Notes under the pieces: model-generated | What the model was told of the DNA's origin: nothing | The model's database searches: none | Seen by the model: only the letters and a program-made list of their open reading frames with translations | Shown: positions 29,857-39,329 of the stretch, piece after piece | Numbering within the stretch: the stretch's first letter is position 1 | Layout of the letters: each line of letters begins with the position of its first letter | NCBI GenBank assembly: GCA_905221615.1 | Contig: CAJNDT010006136.1 | Coordinates: 1,140,001-1,204,000 of the forward strand | Direction of reading: 5' to 3' | Source of the DNA: Symbiodinium sp. CCMP2592 | Lineage: Eukaryota; Sar; Dinophyceae; Suessiales; Symbiodiniaceae | Length of the DNA stretch: 64,000 nt | Position numbers and translations under genes: made by a program

Positions 29857-30450
29857 TATTAATAGGAAGGTAGCTTTTATAAGCTTCAGGTAGGGTTAGG
29901 ATGGGCACGGTGAGGGTTTTCCCAAAGTTCGTAGGGATTCAACGGGATGAGCATGAGGTAGAATCTTTCACTCGTAGGGGTCGAAACAGTTGCAACTGCT
30001 ATTCGCTCTTCCTCGTGGTTCCCATTGCTTGTCCAGTAAAATGGACTGTAACATACACAAACTCGGTGTTATTGTTGTTGCTGCCCAACAAAGTCTAGTT
30101 TCCACCGATGTGAAATCGGGCAAATCCCAGCAACCCTTTTCCGGGTCAGTCCCACAACGAGGTAATGTAGGGTTTGCAGCAATGTAGTGGGTCGAGCAAT
30201 TGGTAATGGTACCCCCCTGTACTCCCCATATGATCTATACTATATTACCCTGCACCCAGTTTCAATCATCAAGGCCCCCCCCCCAGTTTTCACATTTATT
30301 GCACATCAAGTTGTTCAGTTTGCCGGCCCCGGAAATGCCCTAAAGATGGCAGGAACGACTTCAGACGGTGGTCACGGCGTCCGTACAGAGGCTTCAAGAG
30401 GAGAACAGGCCCTGGGGGTTTAGTGACCAGGGAGAGGTCCCTGATTTGGG
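29857..30450. other. Intergenic DNA with a family I half
   Basis: CACCCAGTTTCAATCATCAAGGCCCC at about 30250-30280 resembles the family I right arm. Small frames of 65-78 codons here are unrecognised. Confidence 0.35.
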
Positions 30451-30453
30451 TTG

Positions 30454-30582
30454 AATCAAAGGGGAAAAGGAGGGGCCTTTAATGCTACCCTATAATGGGG
30501 CTATGTAATGAGTATATAATAGCTATATTAAGGGTATATACCCAGGGGTCCTTATCAAGGGTCCCTCCTTTTACCCTTGGAT
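30454..30582 (+). mobile_element. Family G TIR element
   Basis: AATCAAAGGGGAAAAGGAGG pairs with CCTCCTTTTACCCTTGGA. The left inner part is shortened (GGCCTTTAATGCTACCC). Centre TAATGAGTATATAATAGC. Confidence 0.82.
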
Positions 30583-30584
30583 TG

Positions 30585-30990
30585 AAGGGTTGAATCGTTC
30601 AGGCTTGGGACTTTCATGTCGGAGGTGCTCAACTTTTGGGAGTCCGGGCTCTCTGGGACCAGCAGCCCTAGTCCCCTCCAGTGTCCTCCCGTGTCCCTCC
30701 CTGTGTCCCCCCCTCAAAGGTGCCGCTTGCATGCCTGGCCCTTCACACACACACGGCATAGCTGAATCTTATTGTCCCCCGTCTTGGTTTTATGTTTCCA
30801 TCCGGCGTCGCGACTGCTCCTGGTACAGCTGGACTGTGGACAAATCTCTTTGGGATTTTATCTCTCGCACCTGATGACCGAATGCCGGCAAGACAACAGA
30901 ATGCTTTGCCTTCCCACTCTGCATTCACGATCTGCTTCGTCACGAAACCTCGAGTACTCCCTGTAAGCCTTAAGAACCTAAACCCTTCAA
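30585..30990. other. Repeat-poor island with overlapping open frames
   Basis: About 400 bp without telomere-like words. Plus frame 30590-30874 (94 codons, no ATG) and minus frame 30943-30743 (66 codons, ending ..GTIRFSYAVCV) are both open. I cannot choose a strand and see no domain. A low-copy exon is possible. Confidence 0.25.
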
Positions 30991-31200
30991 GTTTGAACCC
31001 TGAAACCCTACACGCCTATACCCCGAAGCCCTCAAGCTCTTAAGTTCTGAATTCCCTAAACCTTTAAACCCTAGAACCACGAAACCCCTAAGCCCTCGAT
31101 CCCTTAAACCCCTAAATCCTCAAACCCTTAACCCCTAAACCCCTAAACTCCAAACCCCTTCAACCCGTAAACCTTAAACCCCTTAACCCCTTAAGCCGTG
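30990..31200. repeat. Degenerate CCCTAAA tract
   Basis: CCCTAAA with CCTTAAACCCC, CCCTCAAGC and CCCTTAACCCC variants over 200 bp. Confidence 0.75.
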
Positions 31201-31269
31201 CTCACAGTTCACTGACATCTAGACAGGATCTTCAGCGAAAGCCTTGGTCTTTCCTTCACAAGACTTCAA

Positions 31270-31394
31270 GACTTAATGTAAGGACCGTAGGAAGGGTCTA
31301 AGTTTAGGGTTACGGGGGCTCCTTCTTACAAGTGTGGTATAAAAAATAGTATATTACACCGAAACCCTACTCTAATTACCAAGTCCCCTACATT
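31270..31394. mobile_element. Family I element, diverged
   Basis: TAATGTAAGGACCGTAGGAAG..GGGGGCTCC at left; CGAAACCCTACTCTAATTACC and AAGTCCCCTACATTA at right; centre TAAAAAATAGTATATTA. Confidence 0.55.
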
Positions 31395-31529
31395 ACCTGT
31401 CACGTGTAGACACTCTTGCTGAAGATCTCAGAGGGTTCCTTCCTTCATATTGCGGCATGCACTTCAAGTATACCTAAGTCCCCGTTGCAGTTCCTTGTGG
31501 CTACTTTAAAGGGTCCAAAAATATTCAGT

Positions 31530-31571
31530 TGGCTAAACAAAAGAAGGAACTACGATGGAGGCAATAGGTAT
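31530..31571 (+). repeat. Family E solo right arm
   Basis: GGCTAAACAAAAGAAGGAAC then TACGATGGAGGCAATAGGTA. The left half is missing. Confidence 0.65.
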
Positions 31572-31679
31572 TGACTGTTGGCTTCAGAAACGACCTCTCC
31601 CTGAATCGCAGACTGAACACCCAGCTCGTAGAAAATCCAAAATCCTGCACAGTCAAACCTAAAGTCCAACACCTAAACC

Positions 31680-31850
31680 CCCCTTACAAGCTCTGAAACT
31701 CGACACCCAACCTATAGTCTCCATTGTAGTTCCTTTTTGTTTTAACCAAAAACTCTATGATATAGGATCCTAACCATAAAACTGGTTCACCAAAAAAGGA
31801 ACTACAATGGAGACCCCCCTACAAGCTCTGAAACTCGACATCCAAGCCAG
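31680..31850 (-). mobile_element. Family E element bracketed by a direct duplication
   Basis: The hairpin (31709-31815) is CTATAGTCTCCATTGTAG..CTACAATGGAGACC with core TATAGGATCCTAACC. The flanking word CTTACAAGCTCTGAAACTCG occurs both before (31682) and after it (31820). The same word follows another E copy at 41381. Confidence 0.82.
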
Positions 31851-31852
31851 CA

Positions 31853-32059
31853 CACTTGGAGGGTCCGGGGACTTAGTAATAGGTAGTAAGTAGACTTATA
31901 AGTACCCTAAAAAGGACCCTAATTGGGGTTATGGTACTTATAAGTCCCTAAAATAACCAGTTACTAAGCCCCCTAAACCCTAAACCCTAAACCCTAGATC
32001 CCTTTAAAGGAACCCTAAAGGAACCCCTTATAGTTACTAAGTCCCCCGACCCTCCAAGA
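31853..32059 (+). mobile_element. Family B composite TIR element
   Basis: ACTTGGAGGGTCCGGGGACTTAG at left and GTCCCCCGACCCTCCAAG at right. Inside is a complete B middle (ATAGGTAGTAAGTAGACTTA..ATAACCAGTTACTAAG), then CCCTAAACCC units and family Z steps before the outer right arm. A matching element in inverse orientation follows at 32550. Confidence 0.8.
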
Positions 32060-32154
32060 AGCCACCACAGGCCTTCGGCGATGTCCCTGACACTGTCTAT
32101 CAAGCACGGCTCGGGGCGGCAGATCGAAGCACGAGCCCTTCGGCCATTTTAGGG

Positions 32155-32320
32155 TTTTGGGTTAGGGGGTTTTTGGAGCTTTAGGGTTTTGGGTTTAGGG
32201 AGTTTAGGAACTCTAGGGTTTTTGGGGCTTTAGGGTTTAGGGTTTTGGGTACAGGGTTTTTGGGCATTAGGGTTTAGGGGTTTGGTGGTTTTGGGGCTTA
32301 GGGATGTGGGTTTAGGCCCC
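32155..32320. repeat. TTTAGGG/TTTTGGG tract
   Basis: Degenerate G-rich tract between the two B composites. Confidence 0.75.
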
Positions 32321-32367
32321 CTTGCCAAACCCCAAACACTCAACTGCCGCGAGCTCCGCTGAACATT

Positions 32368-32480
32368 TACATGGGTGGTTGTCAAAATTAGGGTCCCTTT
32401 TTGGGTCATCATTATAATACGGCACCTATTATTTAGTGTACCCACAAAGGGACCCGAATTTTGACAACCACGCACATGGG
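32368..32480 (+). mobile_element. Family R TIR element
   Basis: CATGGGTGGTTGTCAAAATTAGGG pairs with CGAATTTTGACAACCACGCACATG. Centre ATAATACGGCACCTATTATTT. It lies between the inverted B composites. Copies at 35955 and 60281. Confidence 0.88.
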
Positions 32481-32549
32481 CGCTCGAGGCTCCGACCGAG
32501 GCACCCAGCCGAGCGCCCGTCCGAACGGTAGGGCCGGTAGGGCACTTGC

Positions 32550-32768
32550 ATTGGAGGGTCGGGGGACTTAGTAACTATAAGGGTTCCTTTAGGGTTCCTT
32601 TAAAGGGATCTATAGGGATTCTGTAAGGGTTTAGGGTTTAGGGTTTAGGGGGCTTAGTATCTGGTTATTTTAGGGACTTATAAGTACCATAACCCCAATT
32701 AGGGTCCCTTTTAGGGTACTTATAAGTCTACCTACTACCTACTTACTAAGTCTCCCGACCCTCCAAGT
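32550..32768 (-). mobile_element. Family B composite TIR element, inverted copy
   Basis: ATTGGAGGGTCGGGGGACTTAG then family Z, TTTAGGG units, then ATCTGGTTATTTTAGGG..AAGTCTACCTACTACC and CCCGACCCTCCAAG. The order is the reverse of 31853-32059, so the pair forms a large inverted repeat of about 0.9 kb with R in the loop. Confidence 0.82.
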
Positions 32769-32805
32769 AAGGCCTCGGCCTCCCGACATATCCTTTTGCC
32801 TAAAC

Positions 32806-32923
32806 CCTAAATCTAAACCCTCAAACAAAAACTGCAAACATCCTAAACCCTCAACCTTTGAACAAAAACTGCGAACAGCCTAAACCCTAAACCTTCAAAC
32901 AAAAGCTGCAAACACCCTAAACC
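32806..32923. repeat. Tandem repeat of about 40 bp, three copies
   Basis: AACAAAAACTGCAAACATCC, AACAAAAACTGCGAACAGCC and AACAAAAGCTGCAAACACCC, each followed by CCCTAAACC-type words. Confidence 0.85.
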
Positions 32924-32929
32924 CCAAAG

Positions 32930-33245
32930 CTGTAGGGGTTGACTTTCCCTGCCAGGATGGTGTTTACACTGCAAGCGACCAAAAACGGGGTGCGAGCCGG
33001 GCGGGTTCTTTGTTGCGTCGAGCGGCCGGCCGCAAGGACCCGAAGTCCGACACCAAATTTGCTGTGAAATGCGGTCGTTTATGTGTCGAACTGCGAAGGG
33101 AAGCAGAGAGCAAGAAAGCCCCCCTTGAGAGGGGGTGAACCCCTAACTGAGAACAGTTGGGGTGGTTGGGGCGGGACTGCATGCTGACGCAAGCTGGCAA
33201 GAAGCGGGTGCGCCCCCATTCGTAAACAAAAGAAACGCGCTCACT
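32930..33245. other. Repeat-poor GC-rich island
   Basis: A 78-codon minus-strand frame (33200-32964) ends in ..RRNKEPARLAPRFWSLAV. No recognised domain; start and splice signals are unclear. Confidence 0.2.
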
Positions 33246-33273
33246 GTACCTAAACCCTAAACTCCCTAAGCCC

Positions 33274-33480
33274 TACCTAAGGTCTCCATTGTAATTCCTT
33301 TTTTGGTTAACCAGTTTAATGGTTCGGATCCTATAACGAGTTTTTGGTTAACCAGTAAATGGAACTACAATGGAGACTATAGGTAATCCCCCCTAAAACG
33401 CCCTAAACCATCCTAAGCCTCCTAAACTAGGAGGCTCATACTCGTAACAGCAATGAGAAAAGGAGCGCCCCCACGGTTGA
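33274..33480 (+). mobile_element. Family E TIR element plus shared 3' flank
   Basis: Element 33274-33386: CTACCTAAGGTCTCCATTG pairs with CAATGGAGACTATAGGTAA, core GTTCGGATCCTATAACG. The flank CATCCTAAGCCTCCTAAAC..AGGCTCATACTCGTAACAG repeats that after the 29212 copy with a small insertion (CAATGAGAAA). Confidence 0.82.
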
Positions 33481-34192
33481 GGGTTAAGGGTTAGGGTTGA
33501 GGGACTTTAGGGTTTAGGGACTTTAGGGTTTAGGGTAATCCCCCCCAAAGAAAGAAAACGCACAGAGTTCAGGCGTACCTCGGGTCCATTGCTCCCTCCA
33601 TGGACTCGGAGGCCGGGAAAGACACTTGCTGGAGCTCCCAGGACCCTCCGTCTAGGGTTTAGGGTAGATTATAAGGTTTAGGGTTTAGGGACTTTAGGGA
33701 TTAGGGTCTAGGGATTAGGGTTTAGGGACTTTAGGGTTTAGGGTTTAGAGATTAGGGTTTAGGGACTTTAGGGATTAGGGTTTAGGGTTTAGGGACTTCA
33801 GGGTTTAGGGTTTAGGGCCTAAGTTTAGGGTTTAGGATTAGGGTTTAGGGACTTTAGTTCAGGGTTTAGGGGGGTTAGGGTTTGTGGCCTTTAGGGTTTA
33901 GGGACTTTAGGGTTTAGGGACTTTAGGGTTTAGGGACTTGAGGGTTTAGTGTTTAGGGACTTTAGGGTTTAGGGACTTTAGGGTTTAGGGAGTAGGGTTT
34001 AGGGACTTTAGGGTTTAGGGTTTTGGGACTTTAGGGTGCAGGTATTAGGGCTTAGTGATTTTAGGGTTTAGGGGCTTTGGGGTTTAGGGATTAGGGTTTA
34101 GGACTTAGGGAGGGTTTAGGGTCTAGGGTTTAGTTTAGGGGGGACTTTAGGGTTTAGGGATTAGGGTTTAGGGACTGTAGGGTTTAGGGTGG
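33480..34192. repeat. TTTAGGGACTTTAGGG array
   Basis: About 700 bp, G-rich on the plus strand. The dominant unit is not the plain heptamer but TTTAGGGACTTTAGGG, mixed with GGGATTAGGG and TTTAGGG. It looks like a satellite derived from telomere repeat rather than a telomere. A short unique insert at 33545-33650 splits it. Confidence 0.93.
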
Positions 34193-34194
34193 TC

Positions 34195-34765
34195 CCAAAT
34201 AGTAGGTACTTCGGGTCTCATGGAGGGTAGATGGAGGGTCTAGGTCATTCCTTTGTTGAAGGTTTAGGGGCTCCTAAAATGAGAGGGCTCAGGGTTCTTA
34301 TAATTATAAGGGTTAAGGGTTCCTACATGTGTCTAAGGTTCCAAGATGGATTTAAGGTTCCTAAGTTTAAGAGGGCTTGGGGTTACTATATACGGTCTTG
34401 GGTTCCTTGCAAGGGTTTAGGGTTTGTTTCCCGGCTTGGGGTTTAAAGCTTGTTTTCGGGTTTGGGCTTAGGGGTTTAGGGTTTGTGGTTTTGGGCCTTA
34501 GGGAGGAAGGATTAAGAGGCTGATTAAGGTGTTAGGCATCAGGGCTTTGGAGATCAGGTTTTGGGCCCGAGGGTTACCTTTCGAATCTTGGCCTCTCAGT
34601 AATACCCTTTTGCGGTTTGACTTGCAATTCTCCTTGTTTGAATCGACTGGCAGGAAGTACCCATATTAACGGCGGGGCTACTGTGAAAGCCAGCATTCGT
34701 GTGGATCCCTGCTTGTCTAGATTTGGGTCAGCTGTTGTCCGAAATCCACATACCTGGGCTTAACT
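34195..34765. other. Intergenic DNA after the telomere-like array
   Basis: 34200-34320 has TTATAATTATAAGGG-like steps. GGGTTTGGG-type words continue to 34500. A 71-codon frame at 34231-34446 is repeat-derived. Confidence 0.35.
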
Positions 34766-34869
34766 GGAAAAGGGATGAGGGTTAATCGTTTACCGGTTTC
34801 ATACGCTTCACACAGGCGTGCGAGTAGCACACCTAGCCTCGTGGAGGGAGGCGCGCACATGCGCGGTCA

Positions 34870-35175
34870 CACCCCCCACACCCACACACAGACGTGCGCA
34901 TACGCACGCACACGCGCGCACACACACACACAGACACACACAGACACACACACACACACACAGACACACACACACACACACACACAGACACACACACACA
35001 CAGACACACACACACACACACACACACAGAGACACACACACACACAGACACACACACACACACACAGACAAACACACACACACACAGACACACACACACA
35101 CACACACAGACACACGCACACACAGACACACACACACACACAGGCACACACACAGATACACAGACAGACACACAG

Positions 35176-35207
<32 letters not shown>

Positions 35208-35365
35208 ACACACACACAGACACACACACACACACACACAGACACACACACACACACAGACACACACACAGACACACACAGACACGCACACAGACACGCA
35301 CACAGACACACACAGACACAGACACAGACACAGACACAGACACAGACACACACACACACACACAA
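34870..35365. repeat. CA microsatellite with CAGA interruptions
   Basis: About 490 bp of (CA)n broken by GA at intervals of 6-24 bp. All six frames are open, giving 167-235 codon His/Thr or Val/Cys ORFs that are not genes. It ends in a regular (CAGACA)n block at 35297-35345. Confidence 0.98.
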
Positions 35366-35439
35366 CCAATGCCTGTGAACACATGTTATGTATATAACTG
35401 CTTAGGCATTTTTTATGCATGTATCTATGCATCAATGTA

Positions 35440-35550
35440 TATGTGTATATATGTATGTATGTATAAATGTATATATACATAACTGACCTGTGTGTGTGTG
35501 TTCACATCTAGATTCAGATGTACATGTAGATGCATGTATACATGTATATG

Positions 35551-35591
<41 letters not shown>

Positions 35592-35592
35592 C
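35440..35592. repeat. TATG/TA microsatellites
   Basis: (TATG) at 35446-35465, TG at 35490, and a (TA)n run at 35556-35589. Confidence 0.85.
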
Positions 35593-35954
35593 TGTTCATC
35601 ATGTTTTTGTTAAATCATTCTATATGTTATTGTTACTAATAGTGTAGTTTCATTCTTCTGCTTATTATTGTCATCAGTTAACTATTGTATCTACGCAGGG
35701 GGGTGTACGAGATCGTAGTTTCAAGATGAAATTGGGTTGCAGCCCAAGCGGTTGAACTATCACATTAGGCTTGAGTGTTTGAACCTTGGAGAAGGCCAGA
35801 GGTAGATTTAAGCCTCAAGAGGGAAGCGGAAACTCTTTTCGAGACAAAGGTAAGTAATTATTCAGTGTAGTTGGTGGTTCAGGGCTTCAACGGCATGCCA
35901 TTCTTCGGTGTAGTTAGGGTTTACAGCAGGGTTCAGGGTAATTCGTGAGAAGAT

Positions 35955-36066
35955 CACATAGGTGGCTGTCAAAATTATGGTCCCTTTTTGGGTCCCTATT
36001 ATAATACGGCACCTGTTTCTTAGAGTATCCAAAACCGGGCCATAATTTTGATAACCACCCACATGA
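35955..36066 (+). mobile_element. Family R TIR element
   Basis: CATAGGTGGCTGTCAAAATTATGG pairs with ATAATTTTGATAACCACCCACATG. Centre TATAATACGGCACCTGTTTCTTAG. Full length. Confidence 0.85.
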
Positions 36067-36144
36067 CAGGGCATCTGCCACCTGGTTGCCCTCAACGAGG
36101 TCCGGGAAACCGGTCAGGAGGCTTCTTGGCTCATGAAGAGGAGC

Positions 36145-36279
36145 TACTTAGAGGGTCGGGAGACTTAGTAAGCAGGTAATAAGTAGTGTTATAAGTAACC
36201 TAAAAGGATCCTAGTCGGGGATAGGGCACTTATAACTCTATAAAATAACCACTTACTTAGTCCCTTGACCCTCCAAGTA
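36145..36279 (+). mobile_element. Family B TIR element
   Basis: TACTTAGAGGGTCGGGAGACTTAG pairs with TAGTCCCTTGACCCTCCAAGTA. The inner AAGTAACCTAAAAGGATCC replaces the usual GTACCCTAAAAGGGACCC. TA flanks both ends. Confidence 0.8.
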
Positions 36280-36282
36280 GGA

Positions 36283-36385
36283 TCCTGAGTAGTATCTTTT
36301 GTCCTTTTTTTTATTTGGGGTCCCCTTATTGAAGACCGAATAGTAGGCAAAGGGTATCTTGTTATTTTGGGTCTACTCAGGCACC
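36283..36385. mobile_element. Possible TIR element (family EE)
   Basis: CCTGAGTAGTATCTTTTG and GGTCTACTCAGG are inverted ends. The middle TATTTGGGGTCCCCTTATTG and GAATAGTAGG resemble 11010-11127. It is separated by only 3 bp from the B element before it. Confidence 0.5.
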
Positions 36386-36389
36386 TAGT

Positions 36390-37100
36390 ACAGGATGGAA
36401 TTTTTTGCAGCATTTCAGCATTCCATGGGGGAGAGGTTGCTTGTGATTCTGTCAAGAGGGGCTTTTAGAGTTTTGGGCCAACTACTCTGAAGCAGTTTTC
36501 GTTGATTGGTTGTACCATGACTATAATTATAGGGTTCTGGATTTTATCACGCTGCCAAGATGGAGTAGTCATGGAGGATCCCATAGTGGCAAGCCAAAGC
36601 CCCCGAACCCTAAACCCTAATTTTAAACCCTAAAACCCTAAAGACCCTGAGCCCAATTCATCAAAAGATCCAAGTCCCAAACCGTAGCTTGCGCTCAGAA
36701 CACAGCAACACCGCTTGAACTTGGCACTTTTTTTCGTGAGGGATCTGTACCAGGACCCCGCGGGAGAAGAGACACGACCAGTGGGATTTCGATATTGAAG
36801 TAAGTGGTGAGAAGTTGAAATCCCGATTGGCGATTTCAAGACATTTAAACTCTCATCCACGAAGCATTAACCCCAGCCCATTAACCCCTCACCGAACGTA
36901 GTCCCCTACAGCACCTACAGCTTCAGAAGCAGAGCCGAAGTCCTAAAGCCTAAGTCCTGACTTGATCTGATAGATCGACTGCTCTTTAAGGACGATGTCA
37001 CTCCAGACACCACTGCGAACGCCACCCGGCTATGTGATGAATCAGGAAATTGGTAGGAGCTTGCGCCTAGGACTTGGGGTTTAGATCAGGGTTTACGGTT
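36390..37100. other. Intergenic DNA
   Basis: CCCTAAA words at 36605-36650 only. A 76-codon minus-strand frame (36860-36630) ends in that telomere-like sequence. Confidence 0.3.
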
Positions 37101-37101
37101 T

Positions 37102-37195
37102 GGGAGTTTCCGGACATAGGGGACCCAAATATAGTACCCGAAATACTAGGATCCTGATCATAAGGACCCGTACCCCTAATCACCGGAAACTCCCA
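37102..37195 (+). mobile_element. Family H TIR element, best copy
   Basis: GGGAGTTTCCGG pairs with CCGGAAACTCCC, then ATAGGGGACCC/ACCCCTAAT inside. Core AATACTAGGATCCTGATCA. Confidence 0.85.
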
Positions 37196-37314
37196 TTTGG
37201 GGTTGAGGGCTTAGGAAAACTCGCATCCATGCCATCGAGCTGCGAAGCCAAACCAGGAGACTCCGGGAGCTAGCAAATAGTAAGTACAATAAGAATAGTC
37301 GTCTTTTTCTTAAT

Positions 37315-37700
37315 TCCTTCATCTTCATGAGCACCATCATTACCATCATCATCAGCAGCAGCATCATCAACACCATCATTATTACCATCATAATTACCAA
37401 CATCGTCATCGCCATCGTCATCATCACCAACAACGAAGAGCCACGGTTTCATCAGCATGATGATGATCATCATCATCATCATCATCATCGCTAGCATCAG
37501 CATCGCCATCGAGATGACATCTTTCTCATTAGTGTCATGTGGCAGTTTTCCTGTTCATGCTCCGCCAGACAATCTCGTCATTATCATCTCGTCGTCCCTT
37601 CATTCCAACCCATTCCATTTCATTCCGTTCCAATCCGTTTCATTTCACATCATCATCATCATCATCAGTATCTTTACCATCATCATTCAGAAGCTGTGAC
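37315..37700. repeat. CAT microsatellite clusters
   Basis: (CAT)n and (CATCAC) variants at 37328-37440, a purer run at 37456-37490 and again at 37640-37685. (CATTC) words (37600-37640) lie between. Met-rich minus frames are artefacts. Confidence 0.9.
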
Positions 37701-37986
37701 CAGCACGAAGCTCGTGCTGATGATGCCGACGGAGAGAATGTGGATGCTGCTGCTGATGAAGGTGGCCATGATGACGACAGTGTCGATGTCGATAAAAAGG
37801 GTGAAGGTGCATTCAGGTAATGTTTGAGACGGGTCAGCATGGTTGCTTCGATGTTGACTGTGCTTGCGATGGTGGTAGTTAGAATACTGAGCATGACAGC
37901 AAGTGCCAAGCTGATGGTTTGTGATTCGCAATGAACCTGCATATGACGACGATGCCTGATGCTGATGCGCTGGTGCTCCAACAACA

Positions 37987-38046
<60 letters not shown>

Positions 38047-38055
38047 GCTACTACT
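37987..38055. repeat. CTA microsatellite
   Basis: (CTA)n of about 65 bp, the same unit as the 26.9 kb block. Confidence 0.95.
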
Positions 38056-38341
38056 ACCCATAAACTTTGGAAGCATACCTACCACTAGCGTGTGGTGACA
38101 TTGACATGGCCTTGACATGTTTATGTTTGGGTGCTTATCTGGGTTCCTGATATGGCCCTTAAGAGAAGTCCCTGGGCTGCAGGTAGAACCTCCGGTGTCC
38201 ACAGAGTCGCGCCAGCAGGCCCAATTGTCTGCGAAGAAGCCGCAGAGCTCAGGGTTTGACGGGTTGGGGGCCTATAGTTCAGGGCTTCTGGGGCATCATA
38301 CCCTAAACCCTAATCCCTGAACCCTAAAAGCTGGTGCTGCC

Positions 38342-38602
38342 GTGCATTGCCGGGGTTTGCAGGGTTGTGTGACGGCAGGCCACAGGGACTTTGCTTTTGT
38401 CTATTATGCACGGGGGTTCAGAGGATCGAACTTTAGGAGAATGTTTGAGCCACCACAAAGGATCTACTTGAATCTACCGACATCTTCGCTGTGTCATCAC
38501 ACACCCGAAGGACATGTCCTGTTGTCCATGTTCCCATACACAAGCCTAGATCTCACCCGCAGGACATATCAGAGATTCGAGCTCTGTTCTAGGCCATCCT
38601 AA
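38342..38602 (+). CDS. Candidate exon in repeat-poor island, unrecognised
   Basis: An 86-codon open frame with no ATG at its 5' end (first in-frame Met at 38441). The residues after the Met read MFEPPQRIYLNLPTSS and continue to ..RRTYQRFELCSRPS. No telomere-like or TIR sequence lies inside 38340-38690. Composition is ordinary, unlike the low-complexity ORFs around it. No family recognised; it could be an exon or chance. Confidence 0.22.
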   Translation: MHCRGLQGCVTAGHRDFAFVYYARGFRGSNFRRMFEPPQRIYLNLPTSSLCHHTPEGHVLLSMFPYTSLDLTRRTYQRFELCSRPS

Positions 38603-38701
38603 GACCCATGTGCCTTAGCGCACAGGAAAACCTGAACATCCGACCTCAGACCCCCAGTCGGACAAAGGTTTAGGAATGTGCTTGCAGTCATAGTGAATCA
38701 C

Positions 38702-38819
38702 CCAAAGGCTCCATGTACCCATATAATAAGTACTTAGGCCGTTAAGTACCTATATAGAGACCCCTTTAAGGCCTAAGTATCTACTGTATGGGTACATGGA
38801 GTCTTAGGGTGAATGCCCT
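38702..38819 (+). mobile_element. Family C2 TIR element
   Basis: CCAAAGGCTCCATGTACCC pairs with GGGTACATGGAGTCTTAGG. Inner CTTAGGCCGTTAAGTACC/CCTTTAAGGCCTAAGTATC. A near-complete copy. Confidence 0.85.
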
Positions 38820-38832
38820 ACTGCAAACATAC

Positions 38833-38882
38833 TTGTACATTTTACACCCCCAAATCCGATTCTGAACATTAATACGGGCTCA
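38833..38882. repeat. Family I right half
   Basis: TACACCCCCAAATCCGATTC then AACATTAATACGGGCTC; the left arm is absent. Confidence 0.45.
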
Positions 38883-39232
38883 TCGAGTGAAATCAGCTTT
38901 TGGATTACTTGTTTGCTTTAAACTGGCTTCTTTCCACTTCCAACAGTTTAGATGTTGCAGTCTTCCTGCACTGTGCTTACACGTTTGGCATTAGCTGGTT
39001 GTGCTATACTTGAAACCAGCTAGCCGCAACCACACCACTGATCCCCAATGTGCTTCCCATTTTTCGTTGGCCACTTTCATGACCAGGCGGAACTTCACAA
39101 TATAGACACCAGTTAGTTGGAACAAAAATCACCTGCATCGGAGAGCACGGGCAAATCCTCAACCCCAAATCTTGGCAACTCTGGAGCCCTAGACCCTGAT
39201 GGGCATAAACCCAAGCACTAATGGCCTTAAAC

Positions 39233-39328
39233 CCTACCTTAACCCTGAATATCCTACCTTTTCAGGACTCATACAAGGAAATCATAATAAGGAACCTTCA
39301 AAAGGTAGGATATTTGGGTTTAAGGTAG
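39233..39328 (+). mobile_element. Family O TIR element
   Basis: TACCTTAACCCTGAATATCC pairs with GGATATTTGGGTTTAAGGTA. Inner TACCTTTTCAGGACTC/CCTTCAAAAGGTA. Centre GGAAATCATAATAAGG. Copy at 60464. Confidence 0.85.
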
Positions 39329-39329
39329 T

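Noticed and set aside
31853-32768. LTR retrotransposon (two similar ends about 0.7 kb apart)
   Set aside because: The ends are inverted rather than direct, with no primer-binding site, polypurine tract or reverse-transcriptase frame.
34775-35482. ORFs of 167-235 codons over the CA repeat on both strands
   Set aside because: All six frames are open because the repeat contains no stop codons. The products are pure His/Thr or Val/Cys runs.
35728-35812. tRNA-like words (CCCAAGCGGTTGA and GTTTGAACC)
   Set aside because: No acceptor stem pairs, the T-arm bases do not pair, and the anticodon arm is absent. The spacing does not give a cloverleaf.
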